This document shows positions 26,951 to 38,315 of a DNA stretch of 64,000 nucleotides, piece after piece. Every line of letters starts with the position of its first letter. Position 1 is the first letter of the stretch. The DNA is from Marchantia polymorpha subsp. ruderalis (taxonomy: Eukaryota > Streptophyta > Marchantiopsida > Marchantiales > Marchantiaceae). The stretch spans positions 24,344,001 through 24,408,000 of the forward strand of contig AP031354.1 in assembly GCA_037833965.1 (NCBI GenBank). Direction: 5' to 3'. Both the position numbers and the translations under genes were made by a program. The notes beneath the pieces were generated by a model that was given only the letters and a program-made list of their open reading frames with translations, searched no databases and was not told the origin of the DNA.

Positions 26951-27228
26951 ACTTTTGTCCGACATGCGGACACACGCGCCGAGGCAGAGGAGGATTGGCT
27001 GAGGAGCGGTACGTACGAGTGTACCGCGCAAGGCGGAAAATCCGCCTTCGGCGCCGCGCACCCATGTCCGCGGCGTAGTACGCTCGCGGAGTTCAAATTC
27101 GCCAATTCGAGCGTGAGAGTTAAATCGGCGTCGGCGGAGCGTGAAGCCGCGCGTGAGAGCGGAGACCGTTTCAGCGTAGAGCCGGCGCGGCCATCAATTG
27201 AGTCGTCCTTCACGAGCAAGAGCCGACC

Positions 27229-29905
27229 ATGACCTTCGACCGGGAGGCGGAGAGCGTCCCATTCTTGAATTCGCGATTCCATTCTCTAGTGCGAGCTGCG
27301 CGTGTCCATCTGCTCGCTGCTAAGCCTTCTCGACATCGCCGCGCAGAGGATTTCTTGGTGATTGAGGGAGAAGTGAGTGCGCGTGATTTGGAATTGAGGG
27401 AGATTAGAGTTTGCCGAGGAAGAAAGGAGCTCGAGCGGAACGGAAGGAGAATTAGCAAGCAGGCGAACTCCAAGAACGCAATGACGAGACTGGGCCGATT
27501 GCGGATGCTGCCGCTCCGACTACCACAGAACGGGCTGCGCGCTTTCGAGGAGCGCCTGATAGCAAGAAAGCTCGATTTCTTGCTATGGGGATGGAACTAC
27601 ATCTGTGTGGATATGGTGCGCGAGTGGCTAGAGCCACAGGGACCACCTACGCGCGGATTGCGGCCGCATGTTGATCGATGGACGGTCCAAGATTGGGCGC
27701 AGGCATTAGGGAGATGTGCCGGCATCCCAAGGCACCTCCTCTTCGACAGTGAGAGCGTCAAGGTGATCAAGCAGGAAGAGGCGCAATTTGTGGAGCTGTT
27801 CAAGCGGGGGAAGTCTACCAAGAATGGGTACAAGACCCGCGATTACAAGGATCAATACGGCGCTGCTGCAATTACTACAGCCACACCGCGCCTACTACAT
27901 CACATTGTGGCAGGTCTCTTTTGTGGAGTGCATCATCGAGGGAACTCCAATTCACTGGGCGAGCATCCTGCACAGGGTGATGCGACAGCACGCTTTTGAG
28001 GAGAAGGGGGGAACTCTAAATCATCTCTCTCCTTTCCTCATCAATTTTTATCGACAGCAAAATTGTTTGACCGCGGCGGAGCGTGCTCGTTTTCCGCCGT
28101 TGTCCGTCGACCATCCCGGGAGGTATGTGCGGGAGAATGAGGTCGACACTAATGCAGAAAAGTCGCCGACTTCTACTCCATCAAGGCGGAGGGACGAAGG
28201 GAGAAATACTCCTGCAGCAAGAATGCCGCGGAAGCGGCGATGGAGAGATGAGTCCGAAGAGGAGCAGCATCAAGAACCCACTGCTCCCATTCGACCGCGG
28301 CCGTTGTACGAATCGTACAGCCGGCCGAAGCAGAAGGCGCGCAGGCTTGTGTTACCAGCCAGCAGAGCGGACACGGCGACGATTGCGACGGAGAAAGGAA
28401 GTGCGTCGCCAGAGAAGAACGAGGGAGCGCGGACGTCTGCAGGAGCAACGGACCACGCTGCACCCTCGACGGACGGGAGGCCGCCTACGGGCAAGGAGCG
28501 CGCGGAGGCCGCACCATCGGCGGGTAATCCGCCGGTAGAAGCGCCTTCGGCGGTAGGGCCTACGGGCCAAGGAACATCGGGCGAGCGGCCCCCGGCTATG
28601 TCGCCTTTGGCGATAGACGCCTTCGGCGCTGCGCCTGCGGCGGACAAGGCGCCGGCATTTGCGCCTGCGCACAGGCCAGGCACAGCCTCCGCGCAGGACC
28701 GATCGAGGGAGCAGACACCCTCCGCTCTATCGCCTTCGGCGGCGGACGTCGGCGGCAGAGAGGCTACGATTGAAGACCGACAAGCGGGCGACGGGGATGT
28801 AGCACGGCCACATTCGCCCACCGCCTTAGACATTTTGGCGAAGAGCAGCGAGGCTGCAGCGGTGCCTTCGCAGGCAGCACACGTCGACGACGTGCAGCCC
28901 CACTCGGGTCAGTCGCCGACGCAATCAATGGCGACTGAAATCCTCAACTCGGATGATGACGACGGAGGCTCCTCCGAAGCAATGTCGGGAGCAGGGGATA
29001 CCGAGGAGGAGGAGGAGGAAATTGTTGGAGCGCCGGCGGCGGCGCTCTCTGAGCAGGTGATTCCGTTGCTGAAGTACTTGGATCGCAAATTCGATAAATA
29101 CGCCGATCCACTCCAGCCGGGATCTTACATCGAATTAGTGCGCAGGCGGACTCGCACTAAAGTCCACACTAGCAAGCTACTAGCTAGGGTGGACCAGGAG
29201 TTGAAGGAATTGAGGGAGAAGCATGCCTGTTTATGGGGGCAGTACAACCTTGAGAGGAAATCGCACGCCCTCGACAGGATGCGGAAGGAGAGATTGGAAG
29301 AGCTCACCAGGGATGTGGTGCAGACCACGCAGGATTTGATGTCTGAGAAAACTCAGAATCAGATTCTGTCAGAAGAGCTCGTGCGACAGACGCGTTTGTT
29401 GGCGGAGTGTCAGCTCGCACGACAGGAGGATGAGGATTTAATCCGCAGGCTACAGTCAGAGTGTGGTGAATTGAGAGCACAGCGTGCGGAGGCCGAATCG
29501 CAGTTAGTGGTAATTGAAGAGGATCGCAGGCGAGAGGCAGATCGCACGAAGGAGGAGACGGCGAGGCGTGTCGCCCACTGTCTCAAGGGCTACGCCCACT
29601 GGGAAGTGGCGGCGCAGGAGAAACTCACATTGCGTGAGTTTGAACTTCGCGCAGCAGGGTTGTTGGCAGGCGACAGCTGGAGTCGGCGGAAGGTAGCGAA
29701 GAAGCTCGACGCTTTTCTGTCGAAGGCGCGGGATACCATGTCCACCCTCGAGGTGGAGGTGTCCGCGGCGCTGCAGCGGTTGGGACTGCGCAGTCGAGCG
29801 GAAGACTGGCAGGGTAGGGAGTTAGTGCGCGGCAATCCGTCGCGCAGGAGACGTAGCACCGGTTCCGCGGAGTGTAGTGTAGCGTGGTTCAGTGCAGGCG
29901 TGTAG
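27229..29905 (+). CDS. Uncharacterised coiled-coil protein of element C
   Basis: Two overlapping frames: 27229-27999 (first about 207 codons homologous to copy 1) and 27788-29905 (705 codons). Copy 1 reads through the same point in one frame, so C has a net 17-base loss near 27859; otherwise the product would be about 900 residues. Regions visible: an N-terminal globular part with FLLWGWNYICVDMVREWL and WAQALGRCAG; a central Ala/Pro/Ser/Thr-rich linker with acidic patches; then from about 29040 a conserved block (PLLKYLDRKFDKYADPLQPG), a long Glu/Arg/Leu coiled coil, and a C-terminus ending in RAEDWQGRELVRG and an Arg-rich tail. I do not recognise the family. Possible roles (structural Gag-like protein, DNA binding) are guesses. 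Confidence 0.55.
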
Positions 29906-30912
29906 CGTAGTGCAGTGTAGTGCTAGGTAGGACTTAGAAGGTATAAAATAGTTCAAGGCGTTTTGCCTTGGGTTCTTTCCCAATTTCGGAAGTGCAGATC
30001 AGGTACTCATTTTCTCTGCGTGTTTGTGTCCTTAGTTCTGTCACCACGCACGAGGAGCTACCACTTGGCGTTCCGCATTTTGTAGCTGAAGGCCTTCGGC
30101 CGAATGTTCAAAGCTAGTACATTGGTTAGAGACTTGAGTAGTTCGGATCTACACCTGCGGGTGATTGCCGATGCTCAGAGCCAGTGACTAGTTAGATACT
30201 TGAATAATTTCGCCCCTACACCTTCGAGTGTTTGTTTCTGATTGTACTCCTTCGGGATTTTTCCCCTGAATGCCAAAGTGAAGTTTTGCTACTTCGTGTA
30301 AACCTTGGTTGTAAATTCAGGTTACGCTGCAGCAGGTGCCTTCAGGGTAACCCCTGTAGTATTTCTGGGAATGACAAGTGCCTGAGAATTCAAACTCTTC
30401 AATAGACTATTGTTGTGTTACTGGAATGTTTCACAGTAAGTCCTTCAGTGCGGACCTGTGTTCTCTGCGTGTTTTGTGAGTTGAGAGTGTTGTTCACCGC
30501 GTATGAGTGACTTCGATCCGAAGTAGGCAGTTCAACCCGGGTTTCCTACACTAGCAGCAAGCTAGTGGAAGTGTTGTAAAAGCCGGAGGTGGGAGTCACT
30601 ACCCGCAGCTTCGCTGAGTGACTCTTGAGAGACCTTCCCCTTGAAATCTTGAGTAGAGGTCCTAATGGATCTCTGGGTTCTGTTTCTGTAGTTTCAGGAG
30701 TGTGTGTGTGTGTGTTACGCTACACTGTGCGACCTCCGAGTGCGCTCCGAGTGGACACTTGCAGTATTTCTGGGAGTGACAGTCGCCTGAGAATTCAAAC
30801 TCCTCAATAGTCTGTTAAACGTGACACTTTGTACCCTGTGTGTTCCTCTGTCCCTGTGAGTTCAACCTTTCTACCACTATATTGCAGTTTTAGCCTTTAG
30901 TGGGTTATTACA

Positions 30913-31405
30913 GTCTCTTTGGATGAGGGCACTGAGGAGAATAGTGTCCCACTTCCCCACAATTGAATCAAGCTCGCGGCGGCGGTTGGTCATACGTCCC
31001 AGGAGGTGCCATGCGCCTCTAGGGTAACGTAGTAGCCCTATCTCTCGGATGGAACCAAGGGATATGCACTAGCTGGATCGGGGTAGTAGCGAGGACCGAC
31101 TGGATGGCGTAGGCTGCCTCTTCGCTCGCCTCGCCATAGTATTGGGGGTTTTCCCCATAATACGGTGGTGCCCACTCTACTGCGGAGATGGGGTACGACG
31201 AACGGGGGATAAGACACTCAGTGTTAGCATGTCCCACTGCTCCGCACGTAGTACACCACAAATTCGCTCGTACTATCCCCGGAGACTTCCGACGGTCCTG
31301 ACCGCCCACCACGTGGACTTTCAAGTCGGCGAAGTCCTTTACCATGGTTTCCACCTTGGATGCAATGTCTCCCGAAGCTCTGTCCATATTTGCTCGTCTT
31401 GGGCC
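30913..31405 (-). mobile_element. Element A Gag fragment with zinc knuckles 1 and 2
   Basis: Minus-strand coding between elements C and B. The frame at 31387-31019 has CTTCGAVGHANTEC (CX2CX4HX4C). A second knuckle near 30940-30965 reads CGEVGHYSPQC, but its first Cys codon region now has a TGA stop. Together with the piece at 25885-26015 this Gag had three tandem CCHC knuckles, which bind RNA in functional elements. Confidence 0.8.
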
Positions 31406-32176
31406 TGTAAGACCAGATATTGCATGTGTGAAATAAAACTAGAATGAGCCAAGAAGTTAATCATGGTTAAGATATTTATGACTAAATCTAGCTAGTTATC
31501 ACTAAGTCTAGCTAGTTTAGCTATAATGTCTATACTTGGCGGAATAACTAGAGAAAAACTAGAAGATTTGAGTGAGCACTTCTATTTTGTCTTGTACAAA
31601 AGTCTAGATTCCAAGAGAAAAGACTTTTGAACTTCATGTTTAGTTTTGATTGGTTTGACTAAAGTAAGGAGTATTCCATTGATGAGACTAAGTCTAATGT
31701 TGACTTGGTGAAAAGTGGAAGTTCTAGAAGTGGGAAAGGCACAAATGACATGTCGCCACCTCAATCTAGGGATTAGTAAACATCTAGAAGGTTTAGGGGG
31801 CCAATGGCATGTTGCCACATATTGATAACTAGTCAACCTTACTATGGTTTATCTTTGTAAAAGTAAGTTAGATAGAAATTACCAATTGTTACTATGGTAA
31901 ATTCTCAAGTAGTATATATAGAGAGGTAGGGAAGAGCCTCTCAAGCAAGTTTGGAGAGTTCATATGTAGAGACTTGTTTTATATATGAAAGAGTGACGAA
32001 TTTTCAGTACCTTGGAGTGTCGATGAGTGTATGAGTTGGAGTGATGACTTGAGAGATTGTGTGAGAGGGTGTTTAGGTTATGAATATGATGCGGAATCCT
32101 AGTCTTCTAGAATCATGATGAGCTACCGAAAAGCCATCTGAGGTAAACCTGAGTGAGAGTCAGCCCAAAGGTTGCA
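31406..32176 (+). repeat. 5' LTR of element B
   Basis: Starts TGTAAGACCAGATATTGC and ends GGTTGCA. A TATA-like run (AGTATATATAGAGAGG) at 31911-31926 probably marks the promoter, and the homologous site is at 38821 in the 3' LTR. Confidence 0.92.
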
Positions 32177-32180
32177 TTTT

Positions 32181-32199
32181 TGGTTCCGTTGCCGGGACC
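32181..32199 (+). promoter_or_regulatory. Primer binding site of element B
   Basis: TGGTTCCGTTGCCGGGACC lies four bases after the 5' LTR. It resembles the tRNA-Asp type site TGGCGCCGTTGCCGGGGA used by many plant Ty3 elements, with several differences. Confidence 0.7.
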
Positions 32200-32855
32200 T
32201 CAATCTAGAAGGCGGAATGTTTAGGATTCGATTTCTATCTAGAGAGAAAGTATCCATGAGGAATCACTTGGTGTTAACATTGGGGAATGAAAGAGCGGAG
32301 AGTGTGCTTGAGAGCGAAAATTCCTTTGTTTATCCAATAGTCTCATATGATAGCCTAGAAGTGATTTTGTACGTTTTGTACACGTAAATAGGTCTTTTTG
32401 AGAGAAAAGTGATCTTAGACACCAAAAAATATATTTTTGAAGGTATTTTTCAAAGTTTTTATTGATTTTAGAGTGGAAGATAGAGAACATTTACGTTTTT
32501 GTTTCAGGTCCAGATCATGTGTTAACAGAAAGATATGAAAGTTAGAAGTTGAGTGGGTTTTCACGGGTACCAAAAGTTTGCTCTCTGGAAAGTTTGTACA
32601 GAATAAATTACTTTTTGTGTATTTCAAGTTAGGCTTTGAAACTTCGTACTCGTGTGTATTTGAAGATTATCTACGTGTAAGTCAAAAGTTTACTGAGAGA
32701 TCACGTCTAGAGACGAAGTTATGATGATTTGAAGTTCAGGGGGTACAAAATCACGATAAGATAGCAAAAGTTTTGGGTTTCTTTATTTGAAGTTTTGGCC
32801 TAGTAGATAACGTTTCTGGGAGAGACCTTTTGAGTGGTTTCCACCTTATGGAAAA

Positions 32856-33299
32856 ATGAGTGATCAAGGGGGCTGGAAGATTAGGTTATCCAAAGTACCT
32901 CAAGGTTTGGATGTTATAGTGTCTCTAGACTCCAACACAAGAGAATTCAAGGTGGAGTTTGAAGAAAGAGTAGTTAGTCAATCCCCAAGAGTGAAACGTG
33001 AGACTTGCTTTTATTGTGGAGAGGAGGGACATAAGGTTGTCAATTGTTCACTGCGGAACAAGGATAGAAGATTGAGGAGCAAGAGAACCTTGGGAGATTT
33101 GAAACTTCACTTGGGACCATCATCGCCACATGAATCCCAAAGTGCAACCTTTTGTGACAATTGCAGAGTGATTGGACTACCGGCGGGACACGAATGCAGC
33201 GGAGTGAAGCCGCTTCTAGAATCCTTTGTGGAAGGGTTTGACGGCAAGCTAAGTGCTGAAACGGAGAAAGTGACCTCAGCGGGTTCAAGCTCAAACTGA
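32856..33299 (+). CDS. Extra zinc-knuckle ORF upstream of gag (element B)
   Basis: A 147-codon frame in the leader of element B, separate from and upstream of gag. It contains a canonical CCHC knuckle, CFYCGEEGHKVVNC, and a second Cys/His cluster, CDNCRVIGLPAGHEC, which could form another small zinc site. The remainder is basic then acidic. Typical Ty3 elements have no such ORF here, and it does not resemble the Gag capsid region. It could be an RNA-binding accessory protein or a captured fragment of another Gag; I cannot decide. Confidence 0.6.
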   Translation: MSDQGGWKIRLSKVPQGLDVIVSLDSNTREFKVEFEERVVSQSPRVKRETCFYCGEEGHKVVNCSLRNKDRRLRSKRTLGDLKLHLGPSSPHESQSATFCDNCRVIGLPAGHECSGVKPLLESFVEGFDGKLSAETEKVTSAGSSSN

Positions 33300-33518
33300 A
33301 GATGGAGATCATCATTCGGATGATGGAGAAGATGATGATGAGGGTAAGACTCATTATATGCCTAGGGGAGGAGAGAGCTTTGGCTATCTTGGAGCAACCA
33401 ATTCCTTTTGTGTTTCCTTTGATGAATTACTCAAGGATGGAGTTAGTGTTGTTTGTATTGTATTAGGGAGTCCCATATAAATTTCCAATAGAAAAAAAAT
33501 ATTATAAAAAAATATTAG

Positions 33519-34691
33519 TTGGAAATGGGGAAGCTTCCGGTGTTTTATGGGAGGGAAAATGAGGATGTAGAAGCCTTTGTTAGGGACTTCAAGAGGGCTT
33601 GCATAGGAAACAATGAAAGGAAGAAGGTTGAGTGGGCTATGCTTTTGCCGGATTTCTTGGAGGATTCTGCACTTAAATGGTACCAGGAGTACAAGAAAGA
33701 ACATGTGGAGGAGGACACTTGGGAGACATTGACGGAGAGCCTCATCGAAAACTTTCTTCCCAATGAAAGTTATGAAAAGCTGATGTGTGAGGTCACCTTC
33801 TTGAAACAAGGAGAGAACGAGAAGGTGAGGACCTATGTGGAGAGAACTGAGAAGTTAGAGTCTAGGTTCCACGTGGTGTTGAGGAAGGGTGGAGACAAAG
33901 TGGATGCTACAATGGTGGGGATACGAGCAATGCTCATGAAGAACTTCGTCGGAGGTTTGAGACCCGAGATTCGAAGTAAGGTGAGATATGAGAAGCCTTC
34001 TTCTAAAGCTGAAGCCATTCGAATTGCTAATAGAATGGAAGAAAGCTTAGAAGATGATGATTCTAGCTTGGTGGCTAGAGAAGTAACTCCACCGATTGTA
34101 GGAAGATCCATGGGTTCAAATCTTGCTAGTTCATCCACAATGGTGAATCCTAATGTAGATTTGCAAAATGAGTTGAAATCTATTACGGAAACTCTAGCAG
34201 ACCTCAAGATCAATGTAGTACAGTTGTGGGAGAAGAGGAATCAGAATGTAGGAGGAAGTTCTAGAGGGTATGGAAATTATCCTCCAAGAGGAAATCCACT
34301 TCAAGGAAACTTTGCAGTTTCTTGTTTTACTTGTGGCGGTCCTCATTTTCAGCGAAATTGTCCTAACCCTCGACAACATGATGGAGTTCGGCACAACAAC
34401 AATGCACCGGCCGCACAACAAGCCAAGGATAAGGGAGTAGCATCCATTGATGTATTTCCTCATCAATGCACCTTTGAGAAAGGAGAGAGCTCAAAGTCGA
34501 AGGTGAATATCCTTGCACATGAGAAGAAACGTGCTCGATTTGCAGATGAATCAATTTCCATGGAGGACATGCCAAGTCGGAGTACACGATCAAGTGGAGT
34601 TAGTCAACCAAGAGTACCAAGAAAGAAGTTGGGCATGAATGACTTTTCCATTTCATCTTCTCAAGCTAAGTATGACGTGGTGGAGATGTAG
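33519..34691 (+). CDS. Gag protein of element B
   Basis: 390 codons. The N-terminal half is a retrotransposon Gag capsid domain (LPVFYGRENEDVEAFVRDFK ... ALKWYQEYKK ... FLPNESYEKL ... FVGGLRPEIRSKV). Near residues 272-284 is the zinc knuckle CFTCGGPHFQRNC, and the tail is charged. Gag forms the virus-like particle and packages element RNA. The start follows an A-rich stretch, and the frame ends at TAG 34689-34691. Homologous coding seems to continue in a different frame for about 180 bases (ITVGQLIALNPA...), indicating a frameshift or a decayed gag-pol junction. Confidence 0.88.
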   Translation: MEMGKLPVFYGRENEDVEAFVRDFKRACIGNNERKKVEWAMLLPDFLEDSALKWYQEYKKEHVEEDTWETLTESLIENFLPNESYEKLMCEVTFLKQGENEKVRTYVERTEKLESRFHVVLRKGGDKVDATMVGIRAMLMKNFVGGLRPEIRSKVRYEKPSSKAEAIRIANRMEESLEDDDSSLVAREVTPPIVGRSMGSNLASSSTMVNPNVDLQNELKSITETLADLKINVVQLWEKRNQNVGGSSRGYGNYPPRGNPLQGNFAVSCFTCGGPHFQRNCPNPRQHDGVRHNNNAPAAQQAKDKGVASIDVFPHQCTFEKGESSKSKVNILAHEKKRARFADESISMEDMPSRSTRSSGVSQPRVPRKKLGMNDFSISSSQAKYDVVEM

Positions 34692-34881
34692 GAAGTCAAA
34701 AGGCCAATATCACAGTTGGCCAACTCATTGCTTTAAATCCAGCCATACGGAAGGAGTTGAGAGGAGGCCTTAGCTCCACAAGGATCAAGAAGCGAAGATC
34801 CAAAGGAAAGGCTCACATGACTAATGTGGGAGTTGGTGTGCTGCTGCCTCGGAGGTATGTACACATGCCTTAAAGATCAAA

Positions 34882-37800
34882 GTGAGGATCGATGGGCATG
34901 ATGTTTCAGACGTGCTAGTAGATGGTGGTTCTGCTGTAAATGCAATGTCTGAAAGATTGTTGATGAAGTTGGGAATGCGACTTTCCAGACCTTCAAGTAT
35001 AATTGTTGGTATGGCCAACAAACAGAAGGTAAAACCACTTGGTGTGGTTGACAAAGTTGTGGTAAGTGTGAGAGGTGTGCAAACCTTACTTTCCTTCCAA
35101 GTACTCAAGGAAGCTAGTTATGATTTGCTGTTGGGACGTCCTTGGTTGAGGGCGGTGAGAACTACTGATCGATGGCACAAGGGCTATCTGAGGATAGGTC
35201 CAAAGAACCATCGGGTGAAGGTTCCTTTGACAGGAGGAGGAAGTTCTCTTACCGACTCAGATAGACCAACCGACAAATATTGGAAATCTGAGAGTGAGGA
35301 GAGTGGCAGTTTTTCAGAAGTTGACACCGACATGTCAACTTCTGATCAAGAAACATCGTCAGACGACTCTTCAGATGATGATGTACAAGTTCAAGTGGTT
35401 GCTGCCATGGAGTTGCTTCCTAGACCGGGGGTGAAGAAAGATCCGGACAAAGTGGAGATGACCGAGGAGGAGGTGTGTCGAAGACTTTCCACCCTCAAGT
35501 TTGGTCCAACTGTTACCATGGAGGAGAAGGCAAGATTTTTGGATATATTTCGCAAATACATCCATGTCTTTGCCTTTAGTTACAAAGATTTGAAGCATGT
35601 GACACTTGAAACTCATCATATTGAGTTGGAGGAGAAAGCTCGCCCTATTCGGCAGAAGCAACGACGAATCAATCCTCCTACAACTGTGGTGATAAAAGAG
35701 GAGATTGACAAGCTGAGGGAGGCTGGCTTCATCTATGAGGTAGAAAATTCGGAATGGGTGTCTCCAATTGTGATAGTGAAGAAAAAGAATGGTAAACTAC
35801 GTGTATGTGTAGATTACAAGAAGTTGAATGCTGTCACAAAGAAGGACTACTATCCTTTACCTTTTATAGATGAGATTTTAGAGGAGGTAGCATGCCATGA
35901 GTGGTATAGTTTTGGAGATGGTTATAGTGGCTATAGTGGCTATAACCAAATCCAAATTGCTTTAGAGTATCAATTGAAAACTACCTTTACCACACCATGG
36001 GGAACTTTTGCCTTTAGAGTAATGCCATTTGGTCTATGTAATGCTCCAGCCACTTTTTAAAGGTTCATGAATAGGGTGTTTGAACCTTTCATTGGAAAGT
36101 TTGTGAGAGATTTCATAGATGACTTTTGTGTGTACGGGAAGAAGGAGGATCATTTTGATCATTTGATCAAAATACTCCAACGTTTGGAGGAAGCCAAAGC
36201 TTCACTCAATCCAGAAAAATGCATTTTTGGATGTGAGGAATGCTTATTATTGGGGCACATCATTTCCAAGAATGGTATAGCTGTGGATCCAGAGAAGGTG
36301 ACGAGGATCATGGAGTTAACTTTTCCGGTGACGTTGACCAAGTTGAGACAATTCTTTGGTATGGTGGGGTACTATCGGAGGTTCATCTTGTCCTTCTCCA
36401 ACAAAGGTCATGCCTTGACAAGTTACATGAAGAAGGGGACCGAATACGAGCTCATCTTCAATGATGAAGAGGCGAAGTTGGCGTTTGAGGCACTCAAGAA
36501 GGCGTTGGTGACGGCTCCAATTTTGGCAAAACCTGATTGGGGTAAACCTTTTCTTCTGTATACAGATGCATCAAATATTGCTGTAGGATGCACCTTGAGT
36601 CAATTTGATGATGAAAAACAAGATCATCCAATTGCCTATGCTAGTAGACATATGGTACAAGCAGAGAAGAATTATTCAGTGACCGAAAGGGAGGCTTTAG
36701 CTGTCATCTTTTCACTTAAGAAGTTTCGACACTATCTTTTGGGTGGAAAATTCACTATAGTGATTGATCATAAGGCCTTGAAATATATTTTCAACAAGCC
36801 TAATGCTGAGGGGAGGATAGCTAGATGGAAACTACTACTAGTGGAATTTGATTATACCATTGAGGGTCGACCGGGAAAGAAGCATGCTAATGCGGATTTG
36901 TTGTCAAGAGCTTATGATGAGGGAGGAGATCAATCTGTGGATGACACTTTCCCGGACGAAGATTTGTTGGTCATGGACACGGTGACATTGGTACCAGAGG
37001 AGTACAAGGAGATTTGGGAGTTCATTTCCAAAGGAGAATTTCCTCAAGGTATGCATTCAAGAGAAAGGAATGCATTGGTAAAAAGATGTCAACCCTATAT
37101 GATCATTGAGAAGGTGTTATTTCATCAAGGAGCTGACGGTCTGCTACGACGAGCTGTTGGAAGAAGCGAAGCATTGCAACTCATGAAGGAGTTTCACGAA
37201 GGTGCCGTGTGTGGAGGACATTTTGCGGGGAAGGTAACAGCCTTCAAGATCCTTGATGTTGGATATCATTGGAAGGGTATTTTCAAAGATTGTGTGGAAT
37301 TTTGCAAGAGTTATGATGTGTGTCAAGCTTTTGCTAAAAAGTCCATGAAAACCCCTCCTTTGATTTCAGTTCCAATGTTAGGTCCTTTTGAAAAATGGGG
37401 GATAGATTTTGTAGGTCCTTTGAATCTTACTCCTCGGGGAAATAAGTTCATTGTGATAGCTACAGATTATCTTACCAAGTGGGTAAAGGCAATGCCAATA
37501 AAATCTACTAATGAGAAGGAGGTTGGCAGGTTTTTGTATGAGAGAATCATAACCAGATTTGGTTGTCCTTTGGAGTTAGTGTCGGATAGAGGAGGAGAGT
37601 TTGTGGGAAGTATGATCCAAGCAATGTTAGATCATTTTTCCATCAAGTCTCGAGTGACCACTTCCAACAAATCCAATGCTAATGGGTTGGCAGAGCGGAC
37701 CAACTACACTCTTTGTATGATGTTGGCCAAGGATGCAGACATGGACGGGAGCAAGCAAAATTGGGACAAGAGGTTGCATGCTATCTTGTGGGAGTATCGA

Positions 37801-38292
37801 ACGACTTGGAAAACATCTACCGGATATTCACCTTTTCGGATGGTGTATGGAGTTGAGTCAAAACTCCCAATACAATTTGACTTGACTACTTTCATGACAA
37901 TCCAGCAAAGGTTGAAGAAATCAAATGGAGCAGAAGCCATAAAGTCTCGCCAACAACAATTGATGGAGTTGGAGGAAGCTCGAGCACTAGCCATGGTACG
38001 AGTGGAGCGGGCTCAACAGTTGCAGAAGAAGTATCACGACAAACGAAGTGGAAACCAGAACTTGAAGCCATTCAAGGAAGGTGATTGGGTGATGCTCTTT
38101 GATGCAATTAGATACAAGAGAGCTAGGAAAAAGTTTCTTCCTAAGTATTTTGGATCTTTCATAGTTGAGAAGGTGTGGGGAAACTTAACTTATGATATCA
38201 AGGAGTTAGGAGGACGTCACTTCGATCGAGTCAACCACGACAAGTTGAAATTATTCCATCGAAGATCAGATTCTTTCACTCCGAGGGCGTAG
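34882..38292 (+). pseudogene. Pol polyprotein of element B, with in-frame stop
   Basis: One frame broken by TAA at 36058-36060, where Gln is usual (ATFQRFMN). Domains in order: protease with LVDGGSAVNAM (D at 34921; DGG instead of DS/TG, as in some plant Ty3 lineages) and YDLLLGRPWL; reverse transcriptase with SPIVIVKKKNGKLRVCVDY, MPFGLCNAP and the active site FIDDF at 36115-36129; RNase H with TDAS, TEREALA and IDHKAL; integrase with HHCC region, then catalytic D (GIDFVG), D (VSDRGGEF) and E (NGLAERTN). In the zinc finger the first Cys of CX2C is Tyr (codon 37312-37314, SYDVC). The C-terminal part ends in a basic domain. As written it cannot make a full polyprotein. Confidence 0.9.
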
Positions 38293-38315
38293 TGAAATCT
38301 TGATCCGGGGGTAAA

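Larger units (their letters stand above)
26016..30912 (+). mobile_element. Palindrome-rich RT-less element, copy 2 (C, complete)
   Basis: 4,897 bp bounded by a 5-bp duplication GTCTC (26011-26015 and 30913-30917). The left end is TGTGGTACCCCACTTTTGG and the right end, read inward on the other strand, TGTAATAACCCACTAAAGG, so the termini are imperfect inverted repeats of about 14-19 bp. I find no LTR pair: the first and last 600 bp do not resemble each other. Contents in order: leader block (26310-26395), palindromes with CGCCTGTGCACAGGCG-type cores (26420-26950), coding region (27229-29905), tail (29906-30912). It has no RT, RNase H or integrase; perhaps a non-autonomous element. Terminal TGTRR plus a 5-bp duplication is compatible with an LTR-like integrase or a Ginger-like transposase acting in trans (inference). 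Confidence 0.75.

Noticed and set aside
26401..27282. 293-codon minus-strand frame opposite element C leader
   Set aside because: It arises from palindromes, which keep both strands open; the homologous stretch in copy 1 does not preserve it.
31582..31836. 84-codon minus-strand frame, also seen at 38492
   Set aside because: It lies wholly within the LTR of element B and occurs twice only because the LTR does.
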